This document shows, one piece after another, positions 1-12,200 of a stretch of DNA of 64,000 bases. This stretch comes from Bacteroidales bacterium. Its GTDB lineage: Bacteria; Bacteroidota; Bacteroidia; Bacteroidales; UBA10428. The DNA is taken from assembly GCA_016934055.1 (NCBI GenBank), contig JAFGTR010000042.1, positions 1-64,000 of the forward strand, given 5' to 3'. Each line of letters begins with the position of its first letter. The first letter of the stretch is position 1. The position numbers and the translations under genes were made by a program. Below the pieces are notes generated by a model. It searched no databases. It was not told where the DNA came from and worked only from the letters and a program-made list of their open reading frames with translations.

Positions 1-2
1 AC

Positions 3-3000
3 AGTGACGATGCCAGTCTTGAATCAGCCACCATCAGTATCACATCCGGTTATCAGAACGGACAGGATGTTCTGTCATTTACCAATGGTAATGGCATCTC
101 AGGCTCATGGAATGCTTCAACAGGAACTATGACACTCAGTGGCACAGCCTCGGTGGCTTTTTACCAGAATGCATTGCACAGTGTCAACTACAGCAATACC
201 AGCGAGAACCCATCAGTCGCCGCACGTACAGTATCCATTACTGTATATGACGATGCAGACCCCAGCAATACCGTAACCCGGAATATATCAGTGACTGCCG
301 TTAACGATGCCCCCGTGCTGTCAGGTATTGAAACAAGTGCGCTTGCCTATGCAACCGGGTCGGGTGAAGTTGTCATCACCAATACAATTATGGTGTCTGA
401 TACTGACAACCTTAATCTTAACTCAGCCACTGTGCAGATTACGGGAAATTACAATGCTAACCAGGACAGGCTGAGATTTACCAACACCGCCTATATTTCA
501 GGAACATGGAATAATACCACAGGGACCATAACGCTCAGCGGAATAACCACCCTGGCCAACTACCGGGCAGCGCTGAGAAATGTAAGGTATGAGCAGATCT
601 ATACTGCCAATCCTAACACCACAGCCAGGATAGTGGAATTCAGGGTAAATGATGGCGGACCGGTTAATAACCTGAGCAATGTTGTATCACGAACCATCAG
701 TTTTCTGCCCATGGCTACCATAAGCGGTGGCGGCAACATCTGTTCGTCGGAAAAAGCCACAATTGCACTCACCCTAACCGGTCAGCCAAACTGGACGGTT
801 GATATACGCCGTACCGGAGGACCTCTTCCGAAAGATACCACGATAACCGGTATTTCAACATCATCCTATACTTTCGAGACTGGTGTTGCCGGAACATATA
901 CCTTGCTCAATGTTGCTGATCAGAATCACACTGACGGCCTTGAATATGGTTCAGCCACCGTATCAGTCTATCCCGCCGTAACCGCAAAACTTACCGGGAC
1001 TTCGCAGATCTGCCAGGGCGATGCTTCACCGGCTGTTATGTCAGTTGATTTTACAGGAACCTCTCCGTGGACATTTGTTTTCCGGAGGAATGCCCAGGAC
1101 ACCACCTACACCGGCATCACGCAGAATCCTTTTAATTTCAATGTCACCAGGGCGGGCACTTACAAAATAGTCAGCATCCATGATCTGTATTGTCCCGGTG
1201 ATACTGTAGCCGGTTATGGAACGGCTGTAGTCAGCTATATAGAATCTCCCACAGCGATATTGTCGGGCATTGACACAACCTGCCCGGGCGATACGGCCAT
1301 TCTGTATGTTGATCTCGAGGGTGAAGGTCCTTTCAGCATTACCTACCTGCGAAATGGTGCAAATGCCAAAACCATCAATTTTATAACCGACCTGAATTAT
1401 ACTCTTAAGGTTGTCGGCGACGGCATCTATACACTTTCTGACGTAACAGACCAGGAAGGAAGCGGATGCGTTTCAGGGACCGGCACAGTGGTATATTACA
1501 GTGTTCCCACGGCAACCATTTCATCGTCCGGCGCCATTTGTGAGCATACTTTCGCCGATCTGAGGATTACTTTCACCGGTGCAGCTCCATGGAACTTCAG
1601 TTATCACCGCGATACGGAGGTTCCGACAGTCGTAAACGATATTACAACCTCGCCTCATTATATCAGTGTTAATCAAGCAGGGGCTTACACCTTGGTTGAT
1701 GTATCCGATAAATTTTGCAACGGAACCGTTTTCGGTACCGCCGATGTCTCAGTTACTCCGGCGCCTGAAGTCACCATTTCAGGACTTGATCCCGCATACA
1801 GCATGCAAAGCATGGAAATGATCCCTGTCTTTGGTGAACCTGAGGGCGGCATTTTTACCCCTACGCTAATGGTGGTTAATGACACGAATTATTTTCTGCC
1901 CTTTGCCATGGGGGTTGGTATCCATACCATTGTTTATGCCTACCAGGATGGCGGAACCGGATGTTATGGTTACGATACCGCCATCGTTGCCGTACTGGCT
2001 GCAGATGCAGAAATAACATTCCCCGAAGACGATACAAAAAAATTCTTCTGTTATAATGATCAGCCTTTTACCATAATGGGTCACAACACAGCCAATGACA
2101 CCGGTACATTCACCATCAGCGGAGGTATAGGTCTTGCTGACAATAACGATAATACGGCTACCATCGATCCTTCACAGCTTAACGGTGGTATATACGAGGT
2201 AACCTACCGTTATTTCAACAAGACATACCTTGAGGTCAAGGAATCATTCGAGGTTGAATATGTTCAGAACATATGGTTCATTGGATTCAATGCATCATCA
2301 TATTGTGATAATGCAGGCCGCGTGCCCCTGAATGGCAATGTTACGGGAGGCATATTCTCCGGAAAGGCTGTCACCGGCAACACAAGTGCAGGTTTCTATT
2401 ATGAACCGCAACTTGCGAGCCCCGGTATGGATACTGTTTTCTATACCTTAACCACAACACGCGGATGCTCGCGCCAGATATACAAGCCGCTGATCATAAG
2501 AGATGCCGCCGATATCAGTTTTACTGTGCTGGACACCTGTGTCTCAACAGATGTATCAGACTCAACCGTTTTTATTAACAATACAACATGCACTGATCCT
2601 GTAATCAGCTGGGAATGGAATTTTGGCGATCCGACCAGCGGAGACAACAACATTTCCACATTGAAAAATCCGAAACATAAATATGTTCGGAATGGTTACA
2701 GGAACATCAGTCTTACGGCAACTACAGATTATTGTCAGAGTTCAGGGTCGATGAATTTTGACTTCGGGAATAAACCACAGGCCGACTTCAGCTGGTCAAC
2801 GGAATGTTTCCATGAAGGGCAGAAGATAAAGTTCACAGCTGATTCAAGTGAAGACTTTAATATTGAAGATTATAAATGGAAAATAAATAACGGGGCCAAA
2901 ATTGACAGTTTCATGACGAAGAATACTGAATATACTTTCAGCAAGGAAGGCAATTATGATGTTGAACTTTTTGTCCGTTCTGATTATGGATGTACCGACA

Positions 3001-4580
3001 AAATCACAAAAACGATCCCGTTAAAACCAACTTATGAACTGCTGGAAGGGTCTTCCTTTTATGATGATTTCGAAGGAGAGATCAAAGGATGGGTAAGTGT
3101 TTCCGAAGATACTGTCAATTCGTGGACATTGGGTGAGCCGGCGTTTGGCACCCCAACCGGTGGTGATTATGTATGGTATACAGATATTGCTTTTGACAGC
3201 GAAACAGGCCGGGCTTACAAAGAGCAATCATCAGTAACATCACCGTGTTTCAGCTTTCATGGTATCAAAAAGCCTATGGTTGGGTTTTATCTTCATAACG
3301 ATTACAATGACAACTGGAACGATGGTGCCGTTTTACAATACAAAGCTGACAGCAGCAAAGAATGGAAGGAAATCGGTGACCTGAACGACGGTATCCATTG
3401 GTATCAGGATTACAAAATAAGCGGAAAGCCCGGCGGAGAGTCCATCGGATGGTCTAAAGACTCGAAAGGTCCCTGGGTTGAAGCACGGCACAGCCTTGAT
3501 GAGCTGAAAGGAAAAACAGATGTTCAGTTTCGTATCGCCTACGGTTCCGACGGCACACCTTTTGAAACCAACGGCGTGGCATTTGACAATTTCTGGATTC
3601 ATGAGCGCAACAAGATTGTTATGGTTGAGCATTTTACCAATGCCAGCGATGCTGCTTCAAAATCGGCCGATTCAACATTGGATGCGTTTGTCAACCGCAA
3701 CTCTTTGGATATTGTCGATATTCAGTATCACACTTCATTCCCGGGCGTTGATCCCTTTAACGAGCAAAACAAGGTTGAGCCCGGTACACGTGTATTGTAT
3801 TACCAGCTTTCATCGGTACCTGTTACAATACTCAACGGCGGAACAAACAATGACTATATTTTCGACTACGATAACGTATTACTCGATCTTTTGCTGATAA
3901 AAAACCAATCACTGCTCGATCCTGATTTCAGCATCACCCTGCAGACCTCAATGGTCAATAACACCCTTTCTGTAGATGCCGAGCTCAGACCCCTCAGGGA
4001 GGTCAGGGATCAGCAGGTTACCTTTCATCTGGCCATTGTTGAACGCATTATATCAGGTGTTACAGGTGCCAACGGCGATACCCTGTTTGAGAGCGTATTG
4101 AAAACAATATTATCGAGTACTTCTTACACCAACGACTGGGATCCGGCTGTTGATGTTAAAACCATCAATAAAACCTGGAATCTTAAGAACACATACAACA
4201 CAGATGAAATCAGGGTGGTAGCTTTTGTTCAGAACGAAGCAAGCAAAGAGATATACCAGGCCATGATCGATTTATTCGATGTGCCGACTGCTCTCAGGAA
4301 TGAAAACATCATCCACCGCAGCAAGGAAAGCATTGGTTTCATTGTTTTCCCAAATCCTGTGAGAGATGAGGCCTGGCTCAGATTTGATGAAGAAACCGTA
4401 AAAAAAACCAGGGTTGAATTGTTTGACATAAACGGGAAGCTGATTATGACACAGGAAGTATTCCCCGGTGCAAAGCAATATGCCATAACCATGTCAGACT
4501 GCCCTGAAGGACTGTATTTCATCCGGATCACTTCAGATAACCGGTTAATGGGTTTGCAAAAGCTGGTCATCGCAAGGTAG
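3..4580 (+). CDS. Giant secreted multidomain protein, 5'-truncated by window start (cadherin-like repeats, four Ig-like repeats, PKD, Omp28-like region, T9SS type A sorting domain)
   Basis: The listed ORF starts at 129 but the frame is open back to position 3 (SDDASLESATISITSGYQNGQDVLSF...). C-terminal tail VFPNPVRDEAWLRFDEE...GLYFIRITSDNRLMGLQKLVIAR is typical of T9SS type A. PKD-like ISWEWNFGDPTSGDNN...NPKHKY. Confidence 0.9.
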   Translation, partial: SDDASLESATISITSGYQNGQDVLSFTNGNGISGSWNASTGTMTLSGTASVAFYQNALHSVNYSNTSENPSVAARTVSITVYDDADPSNTVTRNISVTAVNDAPVLSGIETSALAYATGSGEVVITNTIMVSDTDNLNLNSATVQITGNYNANQDRLRFTNTAYISGTWNNTTGTITLSGITTLANYRAALRNVRYEQIYTANPNTTARIVEFRVNDGGPVNNLSNVVSRTISFLPMATISGGGNICSSEKATIALTLTGQPNWTVDIRRTGGPLPKDTTITGISTSSYTFETGVAGTYTLLNVADQNHTDGLEYGSATVSVYPAVTAKLTGTSQICQGDASPAVMSVDFTGTSPWTFVFRRNAQDTTYTGITQNPFNFNVTRAGTYKIVSIHDLYCPGDTVAGYGTAVVSYIESPTAILSGIDTTCPGDTAILYVDLEGEGPFSITYLRNGANAKTINFITDLNYTLKVVGDGIYTLSDVTDQEGSGCVSGTGTVVYYSVPTATISSSGAICEHTFADLRITFTGAAPWNFSYHRDTEVPTVVNDITTSPHYISVNQAGAYTLVDVSDKFCNGTVFGTADVSVTPAPEVTISGLDPAYSMQSMEMIPVFGEPEGGIFTPTLMVVNDTNYFLPFAMGVGIHTIVYAYQDGGTGCYGYDTAIVAVLAADAEITFPEDDTKKFFCYNDQPFTIMGHNTANDTGTFTISGGIGLADNNDNTATIDPSQLNGGIYEVTYRYFNKTYLEVKESFEVEYVQNIWFIGFNASSYCDNAGRVPLNGNVTGGIFSGKAVTGNTSAGFYYEPQLASPGMDTVFYTLTTTRGCSRQIYKPLIIRDAADISFTVLDTCVSTDVSDSTVFINNTTCTDPVISWEWNFGDPTSGDNNISTLKNPKHKYVRNGYRNISLTATTDYCQSSGSMNFDFGNKPQADFSWSTECFHEGQKIKFTADSSEDFNIEDYKWKINNGAKIDSFMTKNTEYTFSKEGNYDVELFVRSDYGCTDKITKTIPLKPTYELLEGSSFYDDFEGEIKGWVSVSEDTVNSWTLGEPAFGTPTGGDYVWYTDIAFDSETGRAYKEQSSVTSPCFSFHGIKKPMVGFYLHNDYNDNWNDGAVLQYKADSSKEWKEIGDLNDGIHWYQDYKISGKPGGESIGWSKDSKGPWVEARHSLDELKGKTDVQFRIAYGSDGTPFETNGVAFDNFWIHERNKIVMVEHFTNASDAASKSADSTLDAFVNRNSLDIVDIQYHTSFPGVDPFNEQNKVEPGTRVLYYQLSSVPVTILNGGTNNDYIFDYDNVLLDLLLIKNQSLLDPDFSITLQTSMVNNTLSVDAELRPLREVRDQQVTFHLAIVERIISGVTGANGDTLFESVLKTILSSTSYTNDWDPAVDVKTINKTWNLKNTYNTDEIRVVAFVQNEASKEIYQAMIDLFDVPTALRNENIIHRSKESIGFIVFPNPVRDEAWLRFDEETVKKTRVELFDINGKLIMTQEVFPGAKQYAITMSDCPEGLYFIRITSDNRLMGLQKLVIAR

Positions 4581-4604
4581 ATCGCATTTGTATCATATTA
4601 CCAG

Positions 4605-4632
4605 AATTTATTATCTCAAAAGATGATAAATT
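4605..4632 (+). terminator. Possible hairpin between paralogs 1 and 2
   Basis: AATTTATTATC-tcaaaa-GATGATAAATT inverted repeat (one G-T pair) followed by TTTTC in the short intergenic gap. Confidence 0.35.
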
Positions 4633-4663
4633 TTCATTAACTATAACTCTATATCATGCCTTA

Positions 4664-7600
4664 ATGAAACAAACCCTTCTATACCTGACAGGTTTAAAAA
4701 GAACGCTGACAACTCTGATATTGCTGGGCTTCCTTCAGGTTTTTATGCAAGCATCATTGGAAGCTATGCCTTCTTTGGCCGCATCATATACTGCCGATGA
4801 TGTTACAGAGGTCAACCAAAAACCGGATAATATAAATCTTTCACCCAGTAGTATACCGGAAAACAAGCCTGCCGGAACTGTGGTGGGTATTCTCTCAACA
4901 GAGGACCCTGATGCCGGAGACAGCCATACTTATTCTTTGGATTTGTCCTGGTGGACATCGTGGCGTTACCCCGACAATTCCAGTTTCAGTATCAGGGATA
5001 ACCAGTTGCTTTCCAAGGAAATTTTCGATTACGAAGCAAAAGCGAGTTATAAGATCCTTATCAGATCCACAGACAATGCAGGACAATACATTGAAAAAGA
5101 ATTTACCATTGCCATTATTAATATAAATGAACCACCGGTTGCTACAGATGTAAAAATTTCACGGTTAAACAACAGGATCGGGACAATAAACACCGGAATT
5201 TTCACATACAGGGATCCGGACAACGATCCTGCAGGAAAACATATATACAAATGGTACCGTAAACTTCCCGGCGGCGATATCATATGGATTGACGATGTTT
5301 CAGCACGTACTTATACCCCGGTACTGTCTGACGGAGGCCAGTCAATATGTTTCGAGATCACACCCAAAGACAATAAGGATTTGCAGGGTGAGATTGTCAG
5401 AAGTGCATTTGTTTATATCAATGCCGCACCTGTTGCCGGCAATGTACACATTTATGCACCTGATATTGACATCAGGGATAATGTCTATGGAAGATATATC
5501 TTCAGCGACATTGAAGGTAATAAAGCCGGGACACACACATTAAGATGGTTCCGTTCTGAAATCCCGACAGGCAGCGGTTCACTCATTTACGCTGCCACTG
5601 ATACGGTTTACACAATTACACGCTCAGACAATGACATGTACATCAGGTTCGAGATCACACCTGTCGCGGCTGCAGGGTCCACACCAGGAGCCACTGTAAC
5701 CTCAGACTGGACAGGTCCTGTTGGCATTCCTTCTCCGAAAGCCACCATATCAGGCATCGACACTGTTTGTCCGGGCGAAACAGCCGTCCTTAATATACTT
5801 TTTGAAGGCACTGCACCATTTACGGTTACATACCTGCGCAATGGCTCTGATCCTAAAACGATTAGCGGTATTGAGCAACTGAATTACAATCTTGAGGTGG
5901 TTGGAGACGGTCTGTATACACTTTCATCCGTGTCAGATGCAAACCGGAGAGGCAAAGTATCCGGAACCGGGACGGTCGTACATTATACTGCTCCCACAGC
6001 CACCATTTCCGGATCTCAGTCTATTTGCGAGTATACCACCGCCAACCTCACAGTGTCCTTAACCGGAATGCCTCCATGGAATTTCACCTACCGCAGGGAC
6101 TCCGAGACACCGGCCACCGTGGCAAATGTTATTTCTTCTCCCCGTCTTATCAGTGTTACAGAAGCCGGTGCTTACACAATGGTTGATGTATCTGATAAAT
6201 ACTGCAAAGGCACTGTTTCGGGCAGCGCAGAATTAACGGTTATTCCGGCTCCTGATGTCAGTATTACCGGACTTGATCCTGCATACAGCATAAAGATTTT
6301 TCAAATGATCCCTGTATTCGGAATTCCAGAAAACGGAACCTTTACGCCATCTTTAATGGTCGTTAACGATACCAATTATTTTCTGCCTTATGCAGCGGGA
6401 GTTGGTGTCCATACCATTGTCTATTCATATCCCGACGGAACAACAGGCTGCTATGGTTATGACACTGCTGTGGTAGCTGTGCTGGATGCCAACGCAGAAA
6501 TAACTTTTCCTGAAAACGACACAAAAAAGCAGTTTTGTTATAACGATCCGCCATTTAATATCCTGGGATATAATACGGTTAATGCTACAGGCTCTTTTTC
6601 AATCAGCGGAGGTAAAGGCCTGATTGACAACCACGATAATACAGCCACCGTTTACCCTTCACAACTGGGTAACGGCACTTTTGAGATAACATACCGCTAT
6701 TTTGATCAGACTTATCTGGAAGTAACAGAAAGCTTTGCGGTGGAATCTGTCAGCAACATCTGGTTTATTGGCTTTGATAAATCATCGTATTGCGATAATG
6801 CAGATCCCGTGAGGTTAAACGGTAATGTAGCAGATGGTGTTTTTTCAGGTAAAGCTGTTACCGGCGATGTGGGTTCAGGTTTTTATTACGAACCGCAAAG
6901 GTCAGCCCCTGGATTTGATACCGTATTTTATACTTATACCACAGCCTGGGGATGTTCTCGTCAGATTTATAAAGCCTTGATCATCAGGGATGCAGCTGAT
7001 GTCAATTTTACCGTTCAGAATATATGCATTTCTTCAGATAAACCAGATTCCGCCAAATTCATCAACCTCACAACAACGACCGATTCGGTAATATTATGGA
7101 CATGGAATTTTGGCGATGGTGACAGTTCCAACCTGAAGAATCCGAAACATTTGTATTCGAAAGAAGGCTATAAAGCAATTACCCTTAAAGCACAAACAGC
7201 TTACTGTCAAAGTGAAAATCAAATCTGGTTTGAATTCGGTAATAAACCTAAAGCCGACTTTCGTCTGGCAACTGAGTGCTTCAATGCAGGCCGGCCGGTT
7301 AGATTCATCAATCAATCAGTTGACTCCAGTGATATTGATGATTATAAATGGAAATTCGTTGCCGGTGGTAAAACAGACAGTGTCATGACAAAAAATGCCG
7401 AATATCTCTACAGCAACCAGGGCTATTATGAAGTCCGGCTTTTTGTCCGTTCCAAATTAGGATGCACTGATACCCTGATAAAAACGATTCAATTGCAGCC
7501 CACACATGAACTGCAGGCAGGATCCTCATATTTTGAAGGCTTTGAAAGTGATATGTCAGGATGGACAGGTATTTCAGAAAATACTGTAAACTCATGGACT

Positions 7601-9061
7601 TTGGGTGAACCACCGTTCGGTTTTGACAGCGATGACTTCGGTGAAAGAGCCTGGTATACCGATATTAAAACTGATCAGACAGGCCGGGCATTCATAGAAC
7701 AATCTTCCGTAACCTCACCCTGCTTCAGCTTTCAGGGTATCCAGAAGCCAATGGTCAGGTTATCACTCTACAGCGCTTTCAATACAAACTGGAACGACGG
7801 TGCAGTATTACAATACAAAGCTGATAGCAGCATTGAATGGAAAAATGTCGGGGATATCAATGACGGTATTAACTGGTATAAGGATCACAATATAAGCGGA
7901 AAACCAGGTGGAGACAAAACTATCGGATGGTCAACCACATCGAGAGGATCAGGCTGGGTTACAGCACGGCACAGCCTGGATGAGCTGAAAGGAAAAATAG
8001 ATGTTCAGTTTCGTATGGCATACGGCTCTGACGGTACGGCCATTGGCACAAATGGATTATCATTTGACAATTTCCGGATTGGAGAACGCAGTAAAATTGT
8101 TATGATTGAACACTTCACCAATGCCGGAGATTCCATTTCGATGACGGCTGATTCGGATCTGGATATGATTGCCAATAACAATCCGCTGGATATTATCGAC
8201 ATTCAGTATCATACCTCATTTCCGGGCGCTGATCCCTTTAACGAACAAAACAAGGTAGATCCGGGTACACGCGTGCTGTATTACCAGTTGTCTTCAGTGC
8301 CTGTTTCCATACTCAACGGGGGAACGAACCATGACTTTATATTTGATCATACCAAAAATCATCTCGATCCTTTACTGATAAAAAGTCAATCGTTGCTCGA
8401 TCCAAAATTCAGTATCGATCTTGAGACTTCCCTGGTGAATAACCAGCTTTCAGTGAAGGCAGAGCTCAGACCTTTAATGATGGTACCGGACCGCCAGGTT
8501 ACTCTGCATATTGCAGTTGTTGAACGAGAAATATCAGGTGTTACCGGGGCCAACGGCGATACCCTTTTCGAAAGCGTATTGAAAACCATGCTGTCGAGTA
8601 CCTCATATACAAATGATTGGGATCCGTCTGTTGATGTTAAAACAGTGTTCAAAACCTGGAATCTTAAGAACACTTTTAACACAGATGAAATCAGAGTGGT
8701 TGCTTTTGTTCAGGATGAAGCCAGCAGGGAGATTTACCAGGCCATGATCGATAAATTTGATGTGCCGGATGCACTAATCAATGAAAACCTCATTCACCGC
8801 AACAAGTCGGGTGCCGGCTTTATTGTTTTCCCTAATCCCCTGAAAGATGAAGCCTGTATAAGATTTGACGAAGAAACTGTGAAAAAGACCAGGATTGAAC
8901 TGTTTGACATCAACGGGAAGCTGATCATGACAAAAGAAGTATTCCCGGGAGCGGAGCAATATGTTGTAACCATGGAAGACATCACAGAGGGCTTGTATTT
9001 TATGAAGATCACTGCAGATAATGAGTTTTTTGGTCTGCAAAAGCTGATTATTGCAAGATAG
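4664..9061 (+). CDS. Giant secreted multidomain protein, paralog 2 (cadherin-like N-terminus, two Ig-like repeats, PKD, Omp28-like region, T9SS type A domain)
   Basis: 1465-aa ORF with N-terminal hydrophobic signal; cadherin-like segment INLSPSSIPENKPAGTVVGILSTEDPDAGDSHTYSL; C-terminal half closely similar to the flanking paralogs; T9SS tail VFPNPLKDEACIRFDEE. Confidence 0.93.
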   Translation: MKQTLLYLTGLKRTLTTLILLGFLQVFMQASLEAMPSLAASYTADDVTEVNQKPDNINLSPSSIPENKPAGTVVGILSTEDPDAGDSHTYSLDLSWWTSWRYPDNSSFSIRDNQLLSKEIFDYEAKASYKILIRSTDNAGQYIEKEFTIAIININEPPVATDVKISRLNNRIGTINTGIFTYRDPDNDPAGKHIYKWYRKLPGGDIIWIDDVSARTYTPVLSDGGQSICFEITPKDNKDLQGEIVRSAFVYINAAPVAGNVHIYAPDIDIRDNVYGRYIFSDIEGNKAGTHTLRWFRSEIPTGSGSLIYAATDTVYTITRSDNDMYIRFEITPVAAAGSTPGATVTSDWTGPVGIPSPKATISGIDTVCPGETAVLNILFEGTAPFTVTYLRNGSDPKTISGIEQLNYNLEVVGDGLYTLSSVSDANRRGKVSGTGTVVHYTAPTATISGSQSICEYTTANLTVSLTGMPPWNFTYRRDSETPATVANVISSPRLISVTEAGAYTMVDVSDKYCKGTVSGSAELTVIPAPDVSITGLDPAYSIKIFQMIPVFGIPENGTFTPSLMVVNDTNYFLPYAAGVGVHTIVYSYPDGTTGCYGYDTAVVAVLDANAEITFPENDTKKQFCYNDPPFNILGYNTVNATGSFSISGGKGLIDNHDNTATVYPSQLGNGTFEITYRYFDQTYLEVTESFAVESVSNIWFIGFDKSSYCDNADPVRLNGNVADGVFSGKAVTGDVGSGFYYEPQRSAPGFDTVFYTYTTAWGCSRQIYKALIIRDAADVNFTVQNICISSDKPDSAKFINLTTTTDSVILWTWNFGDGDSSNLKNPKHLYSKEGYKAITLKAQTAYCQSENQIWFEFGNKPKADFRLATECFNAGRPVRFINQSVDSSDIDDYKWKFVAGGKTDSVMTKNAEYLYSNQGYYEVRLFVRSKLGCTDTLIKTIQLQPTHELQAGSSYFEGFESDMSGWTGISENTVNSWTLGEPPFGFDSDDFGERAWYTDIKTDQTGRAFIEQSSVTSPCFSFQGIQKPMVRLSLYSAFNTNWNDGAVLQYKADSSIEWKNVGDINDGINWYKDHNISGKPGGDKTIGWSTTSRGSGWVTARHSLDELKGKIDVQFRMAYGSDGTAIGTNGLSFDNFRIGERSKIVMIEHFTNAGDSISMTADSDLDMIANNNPLDIIDIQYHTSFPGADPFNEQNKVDPGTRVLYYQLSSVPVSILNGGTNHDFIFDHTKNHLDPLLIKSQSLLDPKFSIDLETSLVNNQLSVKAELRPLMMVPDRQVTLHIAVVEREISGVTGANGDTLFESVLKTMLSSTSYTNDWDPSVDVKTVFKTWNLKNTFNTDEIRVVAFVQDEASREIYQAMIDKFDVPDALINENLIHRNKSGAGFIVFPNPLKDEACIRFDEETVKKTRIELFDINGKLIMTKEVFPGAEQYVVTMEDITEGLYFMKITADNEFFGLQKLIIAR

Positions 9062-9192
9062 CGGATTTCTGTGTGTCATTAACGAAGCCCTTCAGGAAGA
9101 TATCTTTATACTATTCGTTAGTATTCTGATGTTTTTCTCGACGGCAAAATGTTATAAACGCCTGATATATTAATACTTTTTGCAATATTTTA

Positions 9193-9200
9193 TATCTTTG
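9193..9200 (+). promoter_or_regulatory. Putative Bacteroidetes -7 element (TATCTTTG) upstream of paralog 3
   Basis: Matches TAnnTTTG ~80 bp upstream of the ATG at 9279; no well-spaced -33 element. Confidence 0.35.
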
Positions 9201-9278
9201 GCTGTTGTATCTGCCCTGTTGCCTTAAAGAGGGAATTTACAACCTCTGTCAGTTTCTCAATATTTAATATCTGCTGAT

Positions 9279-12200
9279 ATGAAATTGTCCCTGCCTGCAA
9301 TAATCAACCCGAAAAGTATTGTAATCGGCTTTCTTTTATTGCTTCTGCTGCCGGTTTATCCCCAGGACACTTTAAAGATCATGCCTCTTGGTAACTCGAT
9401 TACCTCTGGCACTTATGCTGGTGATATCAGGCCATCTGGCGATATGGTCGGATACCGCTACCAGTTGTATCAATCCCTGACCGATGCCGGTTACACTTTT
9501 GATTTTGTAGGCAGTGAGAACAGCGGCAGCAATTACCTGCCGACAACAGGTCCTGATTATACAAATCATGCCGGATTTCCAGGCTATACGGCAGAAGAGA
9601 TTTTATATCTGCTGCAAACCGGCAGGGACAGAGATGAAAATTGTAAGATAGGAACATGCGACGGAAGCTACCTTGAATATTACGACCCTGACATCATCTA
9701 TATTCATCTTGGTACCAATGGCCTTGATTCACCTGAGGATGCCGACAGTATCGCCGACGATATCAACGACATCCTCAATGAAATTGACCTCTATGAGACC
9801 ATCAGTGGTAAAACTGTTGTTGTATTCCTGTGCAGGATACTGAATCAGGCCGGAGATGATCCTGCTGGCAATAATTCTGTAACAACCTATTACAACAGCC
9901 TGCTGGATGCCCTTGAAGCATCAAGAACAGAAGACAGTATTGTCATGGTTGATATGGAAAATGGCGCCGGTATTGATTACCGGTACTCTCCCACAGGTGA
10001 TATGCTTGATTCTATTCATCCGGATAACAGCGGTTATATTAAGATGGGAGACCAGTGGTTCAATGAAACCGAAAACATCAATCTTGCTGATCCGGTTGTA
10101 TCCGGTATGGTCAATGAAAGTACTGATGAAGGCGGTTCTTTTGGGATAACCCTCGATAATTTTGTATACGATCCGCAGGATCGTGATGAAGAAATGACAT
10201 GGTCATGCTCCGGCCAGTCAAATCTTAATATTGAAATCAGCACTGCTACACGTACAGCCACAATTACGCCCGTTGATCCGAACTGGAATGGCAGTGAAAC
10301 CCTTATTTTCAGGGCAACGGATCCTTCAGGGGCTTACGATGAGGATACTGTTACTTACACATTAGTGGCCGTAAATGATGCTCCGGTTATCACAGTCCCC
10401 GTTTCACAAAGCGTTGCCGAAAATGCCAGCCTTGTGTTCAGCACAGCCAACAGCAATCTGATCTCTGTCAGTGATGCTGACGGTGACGACCAGTCCATTA
10501 CCATTAACATAACCAACGGTACTTTCAGACTTTCAACCCTTACAGGATTAACAGGAACCGGCGACGGAACTGCAACTTTATTTTACTCCGGTACTCTTAC
10601 CAGCATTAATGCCGCATTAAACAATGCCTATTTCAGGGGAACGCTGAACTACAGTGGTAGTGCTTTAATTTCTGTTGAAACCAATGATGGCCAGGATGGA
10701 ACAGATTCTGAATCCATCTCTGTCACAGTAACCAGTGTTAATGATGATCCGGTAATTACAGCTCCGGTCACGCAAAGCGTTGCCGAAGATGCCAGCCTTA
10801 TATTCAGCACAGCCAACAGCAACCTTATCTCGATAAGTGATGTGGATGGTGATAATCAGTCTGTTAACATTGAGGTTGCAAATGGTACTTTCACATTATC
10901 TGCAACTGCCGGACTGACAGGAAGCGGAAGCGGCAGTTCATCCCTGTCATATTCAGGCACACTGGCAAACATCAATGCCGCGTTAAACGGGGCTCATTTT
11001 ACAGGGACGCCGGATTACAGCGGAAGTGCTTCACTGACCATCGATACTGATGACGGCAACGGCGGAACTGACTCGGAATCCATTGCCATCACAGTGACAC
11101 CGGTGAACGACCCACCGGTCATTACAGTTCCTGGTGATCAAAGCGTCGCTGAAGATGAAGACCTGGTGTTTAACACAGCCAACAGCAACCTGATCTCAAT
11201 CAGCGATCCGGATAATGATAACCAGTCTCTGGCTGTTTCCATATCTGATGGCACATTCACTCTTTTTGCCACAACAGGACTTTCAGGAACAGGAAGCGGA
11301 ACGGCACTCTTAAATTATTCAGGCACATTATCCAATATCAATAATGCTCTGAACAATGCTGTTTTCAGAGGGAACGATAACTTTAACGGTGATGCCACCA
11401 TCACTGTTGTCACCAATGACGGTTACGGGGGTTCTGATACTAAAATTATAAATATTACCGTGACAGCACTTAATGACGATCCGGTCATTACAGTACCCGG
11501 CACACAAAGTGTTGCCGAAGATGTCAACCTGTTATTTAACAGCGCCAATGGCAATACAATCTCAATAAACGATCCTGAAAGTGACAACCAGTCTGTTGCC
11601 ATTACTGTTGTGAATGGCACTTTCACACTTTCAACGCTTGACGGCCTGACAGGAAATGGCAGTGGAACTGCAGCTTTATCTTACTCCGGAACAATTGCCA
11701 GTATTAATAGTGCATTGAATAATGCTTTCTTCAGTGGCACACACGATTACCACGGTAGCGCTTCGATCTCTTTTGCCACCAATGATGGCCATGGTGGAGA
11801 AGACTCAAAATCCATTACCATCAACGTGAATCAGGTTAACGACCCGCCTGTCTTAAATATTCCCGCGTCTCAAAGCATTGCCGAAGATGCCAACCTTGTG
11901 TTTAACGCAGCCAACAGCAACCTGATCTCTGTTGGTGATGTTGACGATGACGATCAATCCATTGAAATAGAAATTACAAACGGCACTTTTACTTTATCAA
12001 CAACCACAGGCCTGACAGGAAGTGGCAGTGGTAGTGCATCATTGTCTTACTCAGGCACCCTGGCCGGCATCAATGCCGCATTAAACGGGGCATATTTCAC
12101 AAGCACTTCGAATTTCAGCGGAAGCGCCTCGCTGACCATTAAAACTGATGATGATAATGGCGGATCCGACACGGAATCTATTGCCATAACAGTAACAACG

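Noticed and set aside
3520-3897. 125-aa plus-strand ORF within paralog 1
   Set aside because: Alternate-frame ORF inside a well-supported coding region.
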